From: Rhizopus sp. PT2906
Taxonomy: Eukaryota; Mucoromycota; Mucoromycetes; Mucorales; Rhizopodaceae
NCBI GenBank assembly: GCA_025529335.1
Contig: JAMYHX010000651.1
Span: 1 to 19,311, forward strand
Length of the DNA: 19,311 nucleotides
Direction: 5' to 3'
The notes below the pieces were generated by a model. The model was not told the origin of the DNA. It ran no database searches and worked only from the letters and a program-made list of their open reading frames with translations. This document shows, one piece after another, positions 10,101 to 18,385 of this stretch (its first letter is position 1; each line of letters opens with the position of its first letter). A program made the position numbers and the translations under genes.

Positions 10101-11115
10101 GCGATAACGCAGCACGTGACGGATGATAGAAAAAAATATGCAGCAAAGTAAATAGGAACAAAAAAAATTGAAACATCATCTAACATGACGATAGGTACAA
10201 AGGCATAACTATATGTTTTAATATACTCGCAAGGTGCTTAGGCGGTAAATACATCAACTTTGGCGTATTCTGGTTATATCAAGATAAGGCGATTAGTGAT
10301 GCATTTAGCATGATGTTTCAAATGATACTCAATATACCCCTGAATGACATGATGGTAATACTATTGCTTACTATTTATAAATCAGAGGCACTTATATCTA
10401 TAAATAGAATTTTCCTAAATTGACAAGAGCCTTCTTTCTTATGGTGGATGAATTTTCGAACGAGCAAATGATGATAGACCCTAATCTGCCTGCAGAGGCA
10501 TTTCTCTATATTTTAGAAGCATGTGAAATAGGGATTGAGTCAAGTGACCCGTACATTCGAACACATGCATGTACCACCTTGAACAACATCCTCACCTTTG
10601 TTGTTCAGGAAAGGGAAAGAGCACAACCCAAAGAGAAAGAGATGAAAAAGAGGAGGCCGAGTCATACACTTGTTTTGAATTACTTTAATCAGTTCCCTCA
10701 GGTCTTACCTCGAATGCTCACTAGCGTATTTGGCATGATTTTATTTGACGATAATAATGATCAGTGGCAGCTGTCAAGACCGCTATATACGCTTGTGTTA
10801 CTTGAACGTGATGTAAGTAGCCCATCTATTGTTACACTTAAATGTTTACACTTTTTTAAAGTTTGCTTCAAAATACACAAATCAAGTGATCATGCAACAG
10901 TTACCCGAACGACGAGAATATGTAACCAAGGTAACGTTTGTTTATTTTGCCGAGATGTACACACAAGATTCATTTTCCTTTTTTAGTTGTTGAGTAACTT
11001 AATGGAAGGCTCTGGATGGACACTTGGTACAAAAGATAGAGAAAAATTTTCACAACAAATATCTAACCTTAAAAGGGAACTCGTGAATCATCAGATTACA
11101 CTGGTTCCTGTCTAA
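7187..11115 (+). CDS. Exportin-7 (RanBP16-type) karyopherin
   Basis: Thirteen exons: 7187-7511, 7568-7722, 7770-7875, 7936-8031, 8084-8199, 8253-9050, 9103-9368, 9423-9768, 9816-10147, 10195-10354, 10408-10812, 10862-10930, 10987-11115. All phases close, giving 1100 codons plus stop, close to the 1087 residues of human XPO7. Exportin-7 is a HEAT-repeat importin-beta family receptor that carries cargo across the nuclear pore with RanGTP. The match with remembered XPO7 runs end to end: LCEQLYNP near the start, TRFGWLDH, IPSTWRP, GRCQYEQSCAVLIELFD-like text (here ARCQYEQSCAVLIELFDP), ITNLQCWGED, DWFYPDYMPILLRAVE, SQRLNLDISSPNGVLLFRD, KYINFGVFWLYQDKA, NDQWQLSRPLYTLVLLERD and LMEGSGWTLGTKDREKF. 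ATG 7187 is the first in frame and follows a pyrimidine tract. The intron 9369-9422 is stopless and a multiple of three, so it could be mistaken for coding. Baker's yeast lacks an obvious orthologue. Convergent with the CYC8-type gene, stops 40 bp apart. Confidence 0.95.
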
Positions 11116-11155
11116 ATAAAAATAAACCCTTGTCTTTTTTCTTTTTTCTTTTTTA

Positions 11156-13292
11156 TTAAGAAACTGAAATCGTGTCTTTAGCCGTAGGAGGCGATGCTTT
11201 TTTAGGTGAATCCAATCTTGGTTTCTTTTCTTCGTCTGAGTCTGAGTCTGCCATTTCTAAAGGTCTCTTGGGAGGTATATAAGATGGCTTTTGTTGAGAC
11301 ATGCTCATGAGTGTATCGGCAGCACTACTTTCGGTAGGGCTATTGTTTTGTTGACGAAAAGCAGGAGGTGGTAGTTGAGGAGGCTTTGCCTTTTCTGCGT
11401 CATAAAGAGCAGACGTTCTTCTTGACTCTTCAAATGGAAGTTTTGATGAAGGGGGAGGTGTAGGTGATAGTTTATTCTGAGTTGGAATGGGCGATCTTAT
11501 ATTGTTTGTAGTTTGTCTGTTGATATCAGGTATACGAACATCATTATATGAATAATAATTGTTTTGCTGAGGAGGTAAAGGAAGATCTCTTGGGATTCTA
11601 TTATTTGTAGGTGAGGGCTGTGGTGGTTGATGTGGTTGAGGAGGAAGAGAAGGCGGTAGTGGATGATGGTGATGCTGTTGCTGTTGTTGCTGTTGTTGTT
11701 GTTGATGATGATGGTATTGGTATGGATTACTAACATCCTGAGGTATAGGCTGATTATGATTATTTCTAGCAGCATTGGGGCTGGTCTTTCTTAACAATTC
11801 TAATCTCTGCTTGATATGAGGATTGGTTGGATCTAATTCAGCTGCGCGCTGATATGCGTCCAGAGCATCTTGTATTTGATTATTACATGATTCATACAAA
11901 GTGCCCAAGTCGTACCAAACTTCGCTAATATATGGGTTAAGTCGAATGGCTCTGCTGTAAGCATCAAGCGCATCACGGTATTGATTGATTTGATAATACA
12001 ACACACCAATGGAACACCAAAAGGTCGGATTACGCGCATCACGATAGACTGCTTGCTGATAAGCTTCATACGCTTTGTTGTAATTCTGTTCCACCATATA
12101 ACATCTTCCAAGTAAATACCATGACTGTGCATCTGTACTGTCTGATTTCAAAGATCTCGTCAAGTATTGAATAGCCATGGATTGATTGCAGAAACTCGTG
12201 TTTTGTTGATGGTATAACCAACCCAACTGCTGCAGCACTTTAGCGTGATCCGAGTTCTCTGCTAGAACTCTTTCATACGCTTCTTTAGCCAAATCATATT
12301 CTTTTTGCTGTTCATAGACATGTCCAGTTTGGAACCAGATATCGATCTCTGTAAGTGGTTTTGGTGGATTACGCAGGATATAACGGAAGCACTTGATAGA
12401 TATGAGTCATAGTGAAGCTTTAAAAGTAGCTCTACTTACTTGTAGTGATAGATCATACTTCTGTTGTTGTTTATAAATGATACCCAGTCTAAAGTAAATT
12501 TCATTTGCCTTTTCAAAATTTGGATCCATCTTTAATACAGCAGAAAACGCTTCTTCTGCATGTTCAATTGAACCATAGCGATCATAAAGAATACCAATAC
12601 CATACCATAATTTAGGATCTTTTGGATTCTGTAAATGATATAATGCTTGTTGATATGCTTGATATGCTTCCTGTAAGTTATCCATCATAAGATAGCAGTG
12701 TCCTAATGCACTCCAGGCTTCACCATTATTTTCTTGTAAGGCAAGTATTCTTTTAAAGTATTCAACTGCCTACAATAAATTAGCATCTACCCAGCTTTTA
12801 CATTCATCTATACCTTTCCGAATTGCTCCCTTCCTCTGCAAAGAGAAGCTATGTGAGATAATGCGGTAATGGAATATGGATTATGTCGTAGTGCAGATTC
12901 ATAAGCATTCACTGCCCTTTCCCAATCCGACATCATCTCCGCTAAATTACCTAATAAAAAAAACAATTTAGTCCTGTGGCGTCCTTTATTTTCATATTTT
13001 CGATCAAAAGTATCAATTTTCCATAAAAGGAAAGTTTATGGTAATACAAAATTAAAGTATAAGCGGGTTGCACATGCACCCCCCTCTCTGGTTTTTTTTT
13101 TTTTTTTTTTTTTTTTTTTCCTCAGTTGGCTCCGTCATCTCCTTTATTTACACACACACACACACACATATATATACACACACATATACACACATGTTGT
13201 GTATACCTACCTAGTTTTAACCAAACTTGCTCATTTACACTGGTTAATTTTTGTATTGTATTTGGCTTAGGTATTGCCTTGATTGCTGACAT
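11156..13292 (-). CDS. CYC8/SSN6-type TPR transcriptional corepressor
   Basis: Exons 13292-13211, 12950-12814, 12769-12440 and 12391-11156 join in phase to 594 codons plus stop. Cyc8 (Ssn6) works with Tup1 as a nuclear general corepressor recruited by DNA-bound factors. About ten tandem TPRs occupy roughly residues 20-385, including NEQVWLKLGNLAEMM, GEAWSALGHCYLMMD, DPKLWYGIGILYDRYGS, PPKPLTEIDIWFQTGHVYEQ, NPTFWCSIGVLYYQINQYRD and SEVWYDLGTLYESCNNQ, all very close to the fungal Cyc8 consensus. The C-terminal 200 residues are low complexity: a His/Gln run near residue 405-425, Pro-rich stretches, an acidic DSDSDEEKKPR and a Ser/Pro tail. It is shorter than the yeast protein (966 residues). Exon 1 encodes only 27 residues and is separated by a 260-nt intron (12951-13210) that is 4-6 times longer than the gene's other introns (44-48 nt). 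The gene is divergent from the TMEM115-type gene and convergent with exportin-7. Tup1 is not in the window. Confidence 0.95.
11659..11715 (-). repeat. CAG/CAA-CAC/CAT trinucleotide tract coding for poly-Gln and poly-His
   Basis: Within the last CYC8 exon the minus strand carries mixed CAR and CAY codons, giving His-His-His, then ten Gln, then four His. Mixed codons suggest a fairly stable tract rather than a pure expandable repeat. Gln-rich segments are common in Cyc8 proteins. Confidence 0.85.
13092..13119 (+). repeat. T28 homopolymer inside CYC8 intron 1
   Basis: An unbroken run of about 28 T (A on the coding minus strand) lies in the first intron of the CYC8-type gene. Its true length may vary between strains or be mis-sequenced. 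Confidence 0.85.
13150..13194 (+). repeat. CA/TA microsatellite inside CYC8 intron 1
   Basis: A (CA)9-like run at 13150-13168 is followed by mixed TA and CA dinucleotides up to about 13194. It sits 15-60 bp from the exon 1 donor, on the intron side. Confidence 0.85.
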
Positions 13293-13609
13293 AATACTTG
13301 TATATAAAAGCGTATCAAAAGGTGATGTGTATTTTAGTTTTAAAAAATAGAGAAAAAGGAAAAAAGGGAAAGAAAAGAAGAAAAAAAGAAGAAAAAAAAA
13401 ATACAAAAAAATGTAATCATTTTTTCGGGGGGAGTGTACAAATGCATCCTGTCCTCCCCCCTTTTTTTTTTTTAGTTTGAACTCTATTTTCGTCATTTTC
13501 CTTGTTACACACATATTCACTTCCCTTTTTATCATTCATCATGAATGGACGTGAATGTCACGTGATCAGCGGCTCAAAAGTAAAGAAAAAAAACTTTTTG
13601 GGGCTAACA
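13293..13609. promoter_or_regulatory. Divergent promoter region between CYC8-type and TMEM115-type genes
   Basis: This 317-bp spacer must hold both promoters. On the CYC8 side there is a TATATAA-like element at 13301-13307 and an A/G-rich block at 13345-13410 (pyrimidine tract on the CYC8 strand). A C6T12 run lies at 13456-13473. On the TMEM115 side lies a perfect TCACGTGA palindrome at 13558-13565, an extended E-box of the type bound by Cbf1-like or other bHLH factors, 45 bp before the chosen ATG. The frame is also open from an ATG at 13541, so this palindrome could be read as coding if that start were used. Function is inferred from position. Confidence 0.45.
13558..13565. promoter_or_regulatory. 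TCACGTGA extended E-box palindrome
   Basis: This is a perfect 8-bp palindrome with a CACGTG core, upstream of the TMEM115-type start. bHLH factors such as yeast Cbf1 prefer TCACGTGA-type sites; which factor would bind here is unknown. Confidence 0.45.
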
Positions 13610-14869
13610 ATGTCTTTCAAGATGAATCTAGTGACCAATGTACCTTCTTTAACAAAGGCATTAGTGTCTACTCTATTCTGTGTCTCAGTTGGTTGTTATG
13701 TTTATATTTATCGTACAAGCCTTGATGAACCAAAGCAAATAGTCTGTCCTTTTATTGGACTAGTGCCAGGATTGTAAATGTCACTTGTTCATCATATACA
13801 TCTATATTCATCTTTTTAGTATTTTTTATGCACCTTGGACATTGCTGACAGCCACTTTCTATGAAAATAATCCCTTTTCAGTAAGGAGTAACCTGACTTA
13901 TAAATTATGCGTGTTAACAAGCCATTAGCTTACATTTAGTATTATTGTATTGTTATTCTGTGGAAAATACCTGGAACGGGCTTGGGGATCAAGAGAATTA
14001 TTAAAGTTCATTGTCATCACAGCTATTTTATCCAACATCGTCACCTGGTTTGGCTTAGTTTTCACTTTTTATCTATCAGGAGACGATACTTATTTGTAAG
14101 TTGACCACACTTCTTGTCAGAATCTATTGTTTATAGCTATATACAGATATCAAATACAAATCAATGGTATGGCAGGTGTATTCTCAGCATTCTTAGTTGC
14201 CTTTAAGCATCTAGTGCCTGAACATCGTCTAGCTATCCTAGGGGGTAAAATATCTATTCGTGTCAAGGTTGGTTTCTTTACATATGTATGATAAATGACG
14301 TATCATTGATGTTGTTTAGAATTTGTTGGGTGTAGCTACAGCTGTTAGTATTGCTAGTCTTATTTTGATGAAGGCGATCGTATTTTATAACTTAGTGAAT
14401 ATTGGATGGATCATTGGTTGGATTTATATTCGATTCTTTAAATATCAAGATGGTATTCAAGGTGATCAAAGTGAAGCATTTGCTATCCATACCTTCTTTC
14501 CGGAATTCTTACAGTAAGAATCATTTCACAACGCTATTGTGATAGTAACGATATACATATATAGTCCTGTTGTTATGGTGATCTCTAATCATGTCTACGA
14601 TCTTCTTGTCAAGTTAAAATGCTGTAAACCGGGCGCACGTAGTTATCGAGATCTCGAATTAGGCAGTACTACACCTCAACCAGGCTCAGCCCGTGCAGAA
14701 GCAGAAAGGAGAAGGTAAATATGTAGTTATGCATTATTTTAAGTTATTTATAACACCTCTTTTTTTTTAAAGAGCACTGGCATTAAAAGCATTGGATATG
14801 CGATTATCTAAACCACAAGAACCTACTTCGGATAATTCCGTTATTTTTGATGCAGATGAACACAAGTAA
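13610..14869 (+). CDS. TMEM115-type rhomboid-like Golgi membrane protein
   Basis: Seven exons (13610-13773, 13820-13880, 13929-14095, 14147-14267, 14320-14513, 14565-14714, 14773-14869) join in phase to 317 codons plus stop. The family (human TMEM115, yeast YOL107W) consists of polytopic Golgi proteins with a rhomboid-like fold, linked in human cells to retrograde Golgi-ER traffic. The sequence has several hydrophobic segments: a first one near residues 14-34, then APWTLLTATFYENNPF, the family landmark GKYLERAWGSRELLKF near 87-102, further membrane spans, and FPEFLHPVVMVISN before a polar C-terminal tail rich in Arg and Ala. At about 138-141 the motif is GMAG where active rhomboid proteases have GxSG, so the catalytic serine is absent, as expected for a non-protease member. 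An in-frame ATG at 13541 would add 23 residues (Lys-rich); I chose 13610 because the extension covers the E-box palindrome. Intron 4 has an unusual GTTGGT donor. Divergent from the CYC8-type gene. Confidence 0.88.
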
Positions 14870-15057
14870 TCTCTGGAAGGATCTGCTCCCCCCCCTTTTT
14901 TTTTAATAATGATGATAACATGACAACATTATAAATATATACAATTTTATATTCCCCCTTATATATAAACATTTCATTTCCCTTTTATGCTCATTCCTTT
15001 TGAAACAGTGCCATATCTTGGGGGGTGTAGTACAAACGGAGCTATGACTATTTATTG

Positions 15058-15430
15058 ATGCTGCAGGCACGCGCAGGCATGACGCTGACTATGGCAAGTG
15101 ACATTCGTGCAGTTTTAATTACACAAACTAGCTGTGTGTCTGGAATCTCAAATATAAGAATACAATTGGTGAATATGTATCATGCTTCTTATTGAAATGA
15201 GAGAATGCATATATAGCAGTTCTCTCGGCTTGTCAATACAAGAGAAAACATAGTACAACTTTGGTTGTGTAAAGGCAACCATTGCGGCTTCAAGAACGGA
15301 ACATACACACAGAGAGAGCTTCATGTTTCAGGTAATTCTCCAAGTGTTTCAATGTCGTCTCGTTCAAGAGGAAATTGTTTTTTTTTCTTTAGAGTTATGC
15401 CAGCTATATAATGATAAGGAAAAGTCATAA
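15058..15430 (+). CDS. Possible small three-exon gene with a Cys/His finger-like pattern
   Basis: Proposed exons 15058-15168, 15217-15331 and 15393-15430 join in phase to about 87 codons plus stop, with introns of 48 nt (GTGAAT to TATATAG) and 61 nt (GTAATT to TTCTTTAG), sizes normal here. Exon 2 encodes LWLCKGNHCGFKNGTYTQRE followed by LHVS, and splicing to exon 3 adds ELC. The spacing C-x4-C-x12-H-x4-C appears only after the second splice, resembling a zinc-binding finger such as those at the N-terminus of some transposases. No known family is recognised, the donor of intron 1 is weak, and the frame upstream of the ATG is open for nine more codons. It could be a real short gene, the remains of a longer one, or chance. 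Confidence 0.28.
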
Positions 15431-15721
15431 TATAGTTTGTTAGGTACGCATCCACAAGGATTCAAGAATTTAGTAAGAATATATTTCTTACAAGAAAATA
15501 CCTTTTATTAGAAAATTTTCTATGATGTTTTGACTGATTGTGCTCTATTCAGAAGACAACAAATGATGATAAAAGAGAAATGATCATTTATAATATTGAT
15601 ATTAAATACTTGCATCAAAAGAGGGGAGTTTATAAAAAAGAGAGAAGCAAGAAAAGTACGTGAGTTTGTCAAGTGTTGATCACATTATAAGAAGCCTCTT
15701 CTCCCTGTTTTCTCAAAAAGG

Positions 15722-15770
15722 ATAAAGCTCGCTTTATATATTATTACACGCTGCTAAGCGTGAAATAATA
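15722..15770 (+). other. Two tandem perfect or near-perfect hairpins
   Basis: The first inverted repeat, 15722-15737, pairs ATAAAG with CTTTAT around a four-base loop CTCG. The second, 15739-15770, has arms of 14 bases with one A-A mismatch: the inner part pairs CACGCT with AGCGTG around the loop GCTA, and the outer part is seven A-T pairs. The second is followed by an A9 run. In a gene-free AT-rich region this could be a structured RNA or chance; the GC-rich inner stem makes chance less likely. Confidence 0.5.
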
Positions 15771-16985
15771 AAAAAAAATATTGATTAAAGTGCAATTGTT
15801 GATCTTAAAAAAAAAAAGAGCATCTATAAAATAATGGGCATATCTATGAAAAAGTTTTAGTATTCTAAAAGTGCTACGTCAGCTATTCATAATCATGTTA
15901 AACAAAAGAAAGCAAAGTTTGCGGTAAAGTATTGTTTATAAATCATGTAAGCCTCTGCTGTGATTCTTCCTTTATCTTGACCATCTGCTTATTTGAGACA
16001 ACAAGCGCTACATCGTTTTTTTTGTCTCTTGCTGTTCACACAAAGAGGACGCATAATTGATCATTGTTACAAAGGAAGAGGGAGACAAAAGAAACACCAC
16101 TGGCTCCCCCTTGACCCAAGATATATTCTTGCTCCGTTGTGGCGTAGTTGTATTCGATAATGCAAATAGAGCACATGGATTAGAATAGACAATGATAGCC
16201 ATTCACTTTTTCTTTATTGATTTCTTTTCAATCAAAGAAAGGACCGCTCTTCCAAAGTCTCCAAATTTGGAACTATAGCCTGATCAGTTCAGATGTTTGA
16301 CGAATCTTTTTATTTTTTTTTTCTACAACCTTTATGCCACTACAATGTGAAAGGATTCCCTTATAAGGAGAAGGATTTGTGGAGTCTTTGCTGTCAATAA
16401 AGAGAACAAAAAAAAAAGGAAGAAGAGAGAAACAGGTTTACTAGTAACAGCCACAATACCATCAAGAGTAACTGGTGATCATGTATGTTAAAGAAGGATT
16501 GGAGGATCGACTAATTAAAATACAATGAAAGAAAGCAAATGCCTCATGTTCATTAACTAAATACTTCCTGACACTTGAGCTTTTATGAATAATAATGACC
16601 AAATAAGTAACAATTATGGATCTTAAAAATCGCATAAGAAAAAAAGAGGGGGAAATTTTTTTGTTGAATATGTATGCACTTGGTCTCACTATCATACAGA
16701 GAGAGATTGCCCCCCCTCCATGCTGATATGTACTTGTTGAATGACTCAAAAGAGTAGCTTGACATGTAACACTGTAAATATGCATAAAGACATGCATTTA
16801 TATTAATATGGTGTTATTATCAACCCCTTCTTTTTTTTTCTTTTTAATTTTATTTTAAATAAAAAGTTAATACCCTTTCTGCTTCAAAGATACACGTAGA
16901 TGCTGTTTGGAGCAATCTGAGACACGAATATAGCACTTTGTTTTGGTTATCTATCCATGTTTATTAATATAAATACACACAAGTA

Positions 16986-17675
16986 TTATCTTATGTTTAC
17001 CTTTTTCTTATCAGTCAGTTTCTTGGTGGGATAATAATCATTTGTGTGAACCTCAATATCTGTATCATATGGTGCATTCACCACCACAAAGGATTCACGT
17101 TCTGCATCAATCATGAGTTCAAATCTTGTTAGATCATCAAGAGTAAGATAACAATCCGATCCATTTGACATGAGAACCCGCTCGATGTCAAGATCGACTT
17201 GTTGCTTGATATCGTTCAGTTGCTTATATTCTTTTTCTAGGCTTTGATTTTGATTCTTTAATGATTGAAGTCGTTGTTGAAGTTTAGCTATCTCACATGT
17301 ATCCTGCATGTTTCCTCTGTTTCTATATTAGTATCATAAGATAGATAAGATTGTATACTTACATCCATTGTACATGGTTTTTTGAATTCTTTTCAATCAA
17401 TTGAATGCCTTCGAGTACATTTGTGATATCATAGATACGCCTCTTTTGTACCTTTAGCTGTGATGCGGCACAATTCAAGTCAAGGTCGCCATGAGCGCTC
17501 GAGCGAAGTAATGCAATGAATTTTTTGGTTAATAGACCAAGAGATGAATCGTATCGACATGTCGAAGTCATTGTGTGTTGTGCTACAGATATACAAAATT
17601 TACATTTTGACTCTTTATCAAAGGATGTCACTTACTGTTCTCCTTTGAGCAAATGGTTGAATAATTGTTATTCAT
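16986..17675 (-). CDS. E2F-family winged-helix transcription factor
   Basis: Exons 17675-17636, 17582-17363 and 17322-16986 join in phase to 198 codons plus stop. E2F proteins bind TTTSSCGC sites, usually with a DP partner, and drive G1/S genes. The DNA-binding domain at about residues 22-86 is nearly canonical: CRYDSSLGLLTKKFIALL, then DLDLNCAASQLKVQKRRIYD with the RRIYD recognition motif at 61-65, then ITNVLEGIQLIEKNSKNHVQ. A Leu/Gln/Lys-rich coiled coil follows at about 97-138 (LQQRLQSLKNQNQSLEKEYK), and then a marked-box-like part with LTLDDLTRFELMIDAE and VVVNAPYDTDIEV. The protein ends soon after; no acidic pocket-protein-binding tail is visible, so it resembles short E2F6-like forms in layout. 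A GTAAAC donor at 17000 allows a further exon (for example from 16940 or 16912), which would change only the last 10-12 residues. Early-diverging fungi are known to keep E2F whereas Dikarya use SBF/MBF. The start ATG lies 13 codons before an intron and follows a pyrimidine tract. Confidence 0.93.
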
Positions 17676-18098
17676 TACTTTTTTGTGTAAAGAAGAAGAA
17701 GAAAAGGAAAAAAAAAAAGTGATTTAATAGAAAAGTTAATTTAAAAATAAGGAGGGAAAATAAAAAAGGAGGGAAAAAAAAATATACGCATACAAATGCA
17801 TGATGACCATACAACCTGTAAACTTACTTTGTGGCATTTTTTTTTTTTGATATTTCAATGACAAACTATTGTTGGATATCTTTTTTTTTTATGCGTAATT
17901 ATAATAAACATGTGGTCTGAAAAGGCATCCATGTGGATGGTCTTGTTTATATGTGTAGCAATCAATTTCTCTCCTTGTATATATACTCATTCATTGTCCA
18001 TTTGCGTGACACTTGTTTAAACAACATTTATCTATTTATAACCATGCTATCTTGATCTTCTGTCAATTCTTTTCTTTTTCTCCCCTTTCCCTTTATTT

Positions 18099-18132
18099 CT
18101 CTCTCTCTCTCTTTTGTGTGTGTGTGTGTGTG
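18099..18132 (+). repeat. Compound CT-GT microsatellite
   Basis: A CT run at 18099-18111 is followed, after TTTT, by a GT run at 18116-18132. It lies between the RCC1-like 3' end and the E2F promoter. Confidence 0.85.
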
Positions 18133-18250
18133 TTCATCTGTCTAGACTCATTATCAAGGGCGCTTCTTTCTCCCCTTACTTTCATTTTATGCATGCAATC
18201 GGTCTTTATATGTTTAAGACAATGTTTCGTATGTTCTTTCTGTCTAATCT

Positions 18251-18269
18251 CCCTCTCTCTCTCTCTCTA
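18251..18269 (+). repeat. CT microsatellite
   Basis: An uninterrupted CT dinucleotide run about 120 bp downstream (on the minus strand) of the RCC1-like stop codon. Confidence 0.8.
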
Positions 18270-18385
18270 TATAAACCCGTTGATATTCTACTTTCATTGT
18301 GTATATATATACAAAAGACAGGAGGAAAAGAATAAAAGTATCATTAGTCCATTCAATCAAGTCATGTGCGCTTGCATATGTTTAT

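Larger units (their letters stand above)
14870..16985. other. 2.1-kb region without a confident gene
   Basis: This region lies between two convergent 3' ends. It opens with a C8T9 run (14888-14904) right after the TMEM115-type stop. I see no recognised protein, tRNA or snoRNA. It holds a possible short three-exon reading frame (15058-15430), two tandem hairpins (15722-15770), several A/T homopolymers and scattered short open frames on both strands, including a 111-codon minus-strand frame at 16797-16462 that looks like chance. The size is unusual beside the 10-540 bp spacers elsewhere in the window, so a decayed element or an unrecognised non-coding transcript is possible. Confidence 0.5.
17676..18385 (-). 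promoter_or_regulatory. Spacer upstream of E2F and downstream of the RCC1-like gene
   Basis: This 710-bp stretch holds the E2F promoter (minus strand) and the 3' end of the RCC1-like gene. Next to the E2F start is an A/AAG-rich block (17690-17790), that is, a pyrimidine tract on the E2F strand. Farther up are T-rich runs, a (CT)n block at 18099-18111 joined to (GT)n at 18116-18132, and a second (CT)n at 18251-18269. I see no E2F-type site that would suggest autoregulation. Open frames in the CT/GT area are low-complexity shadows. Confidence 0.4.

Noticed and set aside
10108..10118. CACGTG E-box
   Set aside because: It lies inside a coding exon of exportin-7, so no regulatory role is supported.
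13122..13535. 137-codon minus-strand frame over the CYC8 start
   Set aside because: Only its 28 residues from MSAIKAI belong to CYC8; the rest is promoter and intron sequence with homopolymers.
15563..15569. Another C-box-like ATGATGA in the gene-poor gap
   Set aside because: No CTGA follows within 120 nt and no flanking stem was found.
16008..16202. 64-codon minus-strand open frame
   Set aside because: No splice context, no known motif and no support from neighbours.
16462..16797. 111-codon minus-strand open frame
   Set aside because: No recognised domain, odd composition, and an overlapping second frame of similar quality; likely chance.
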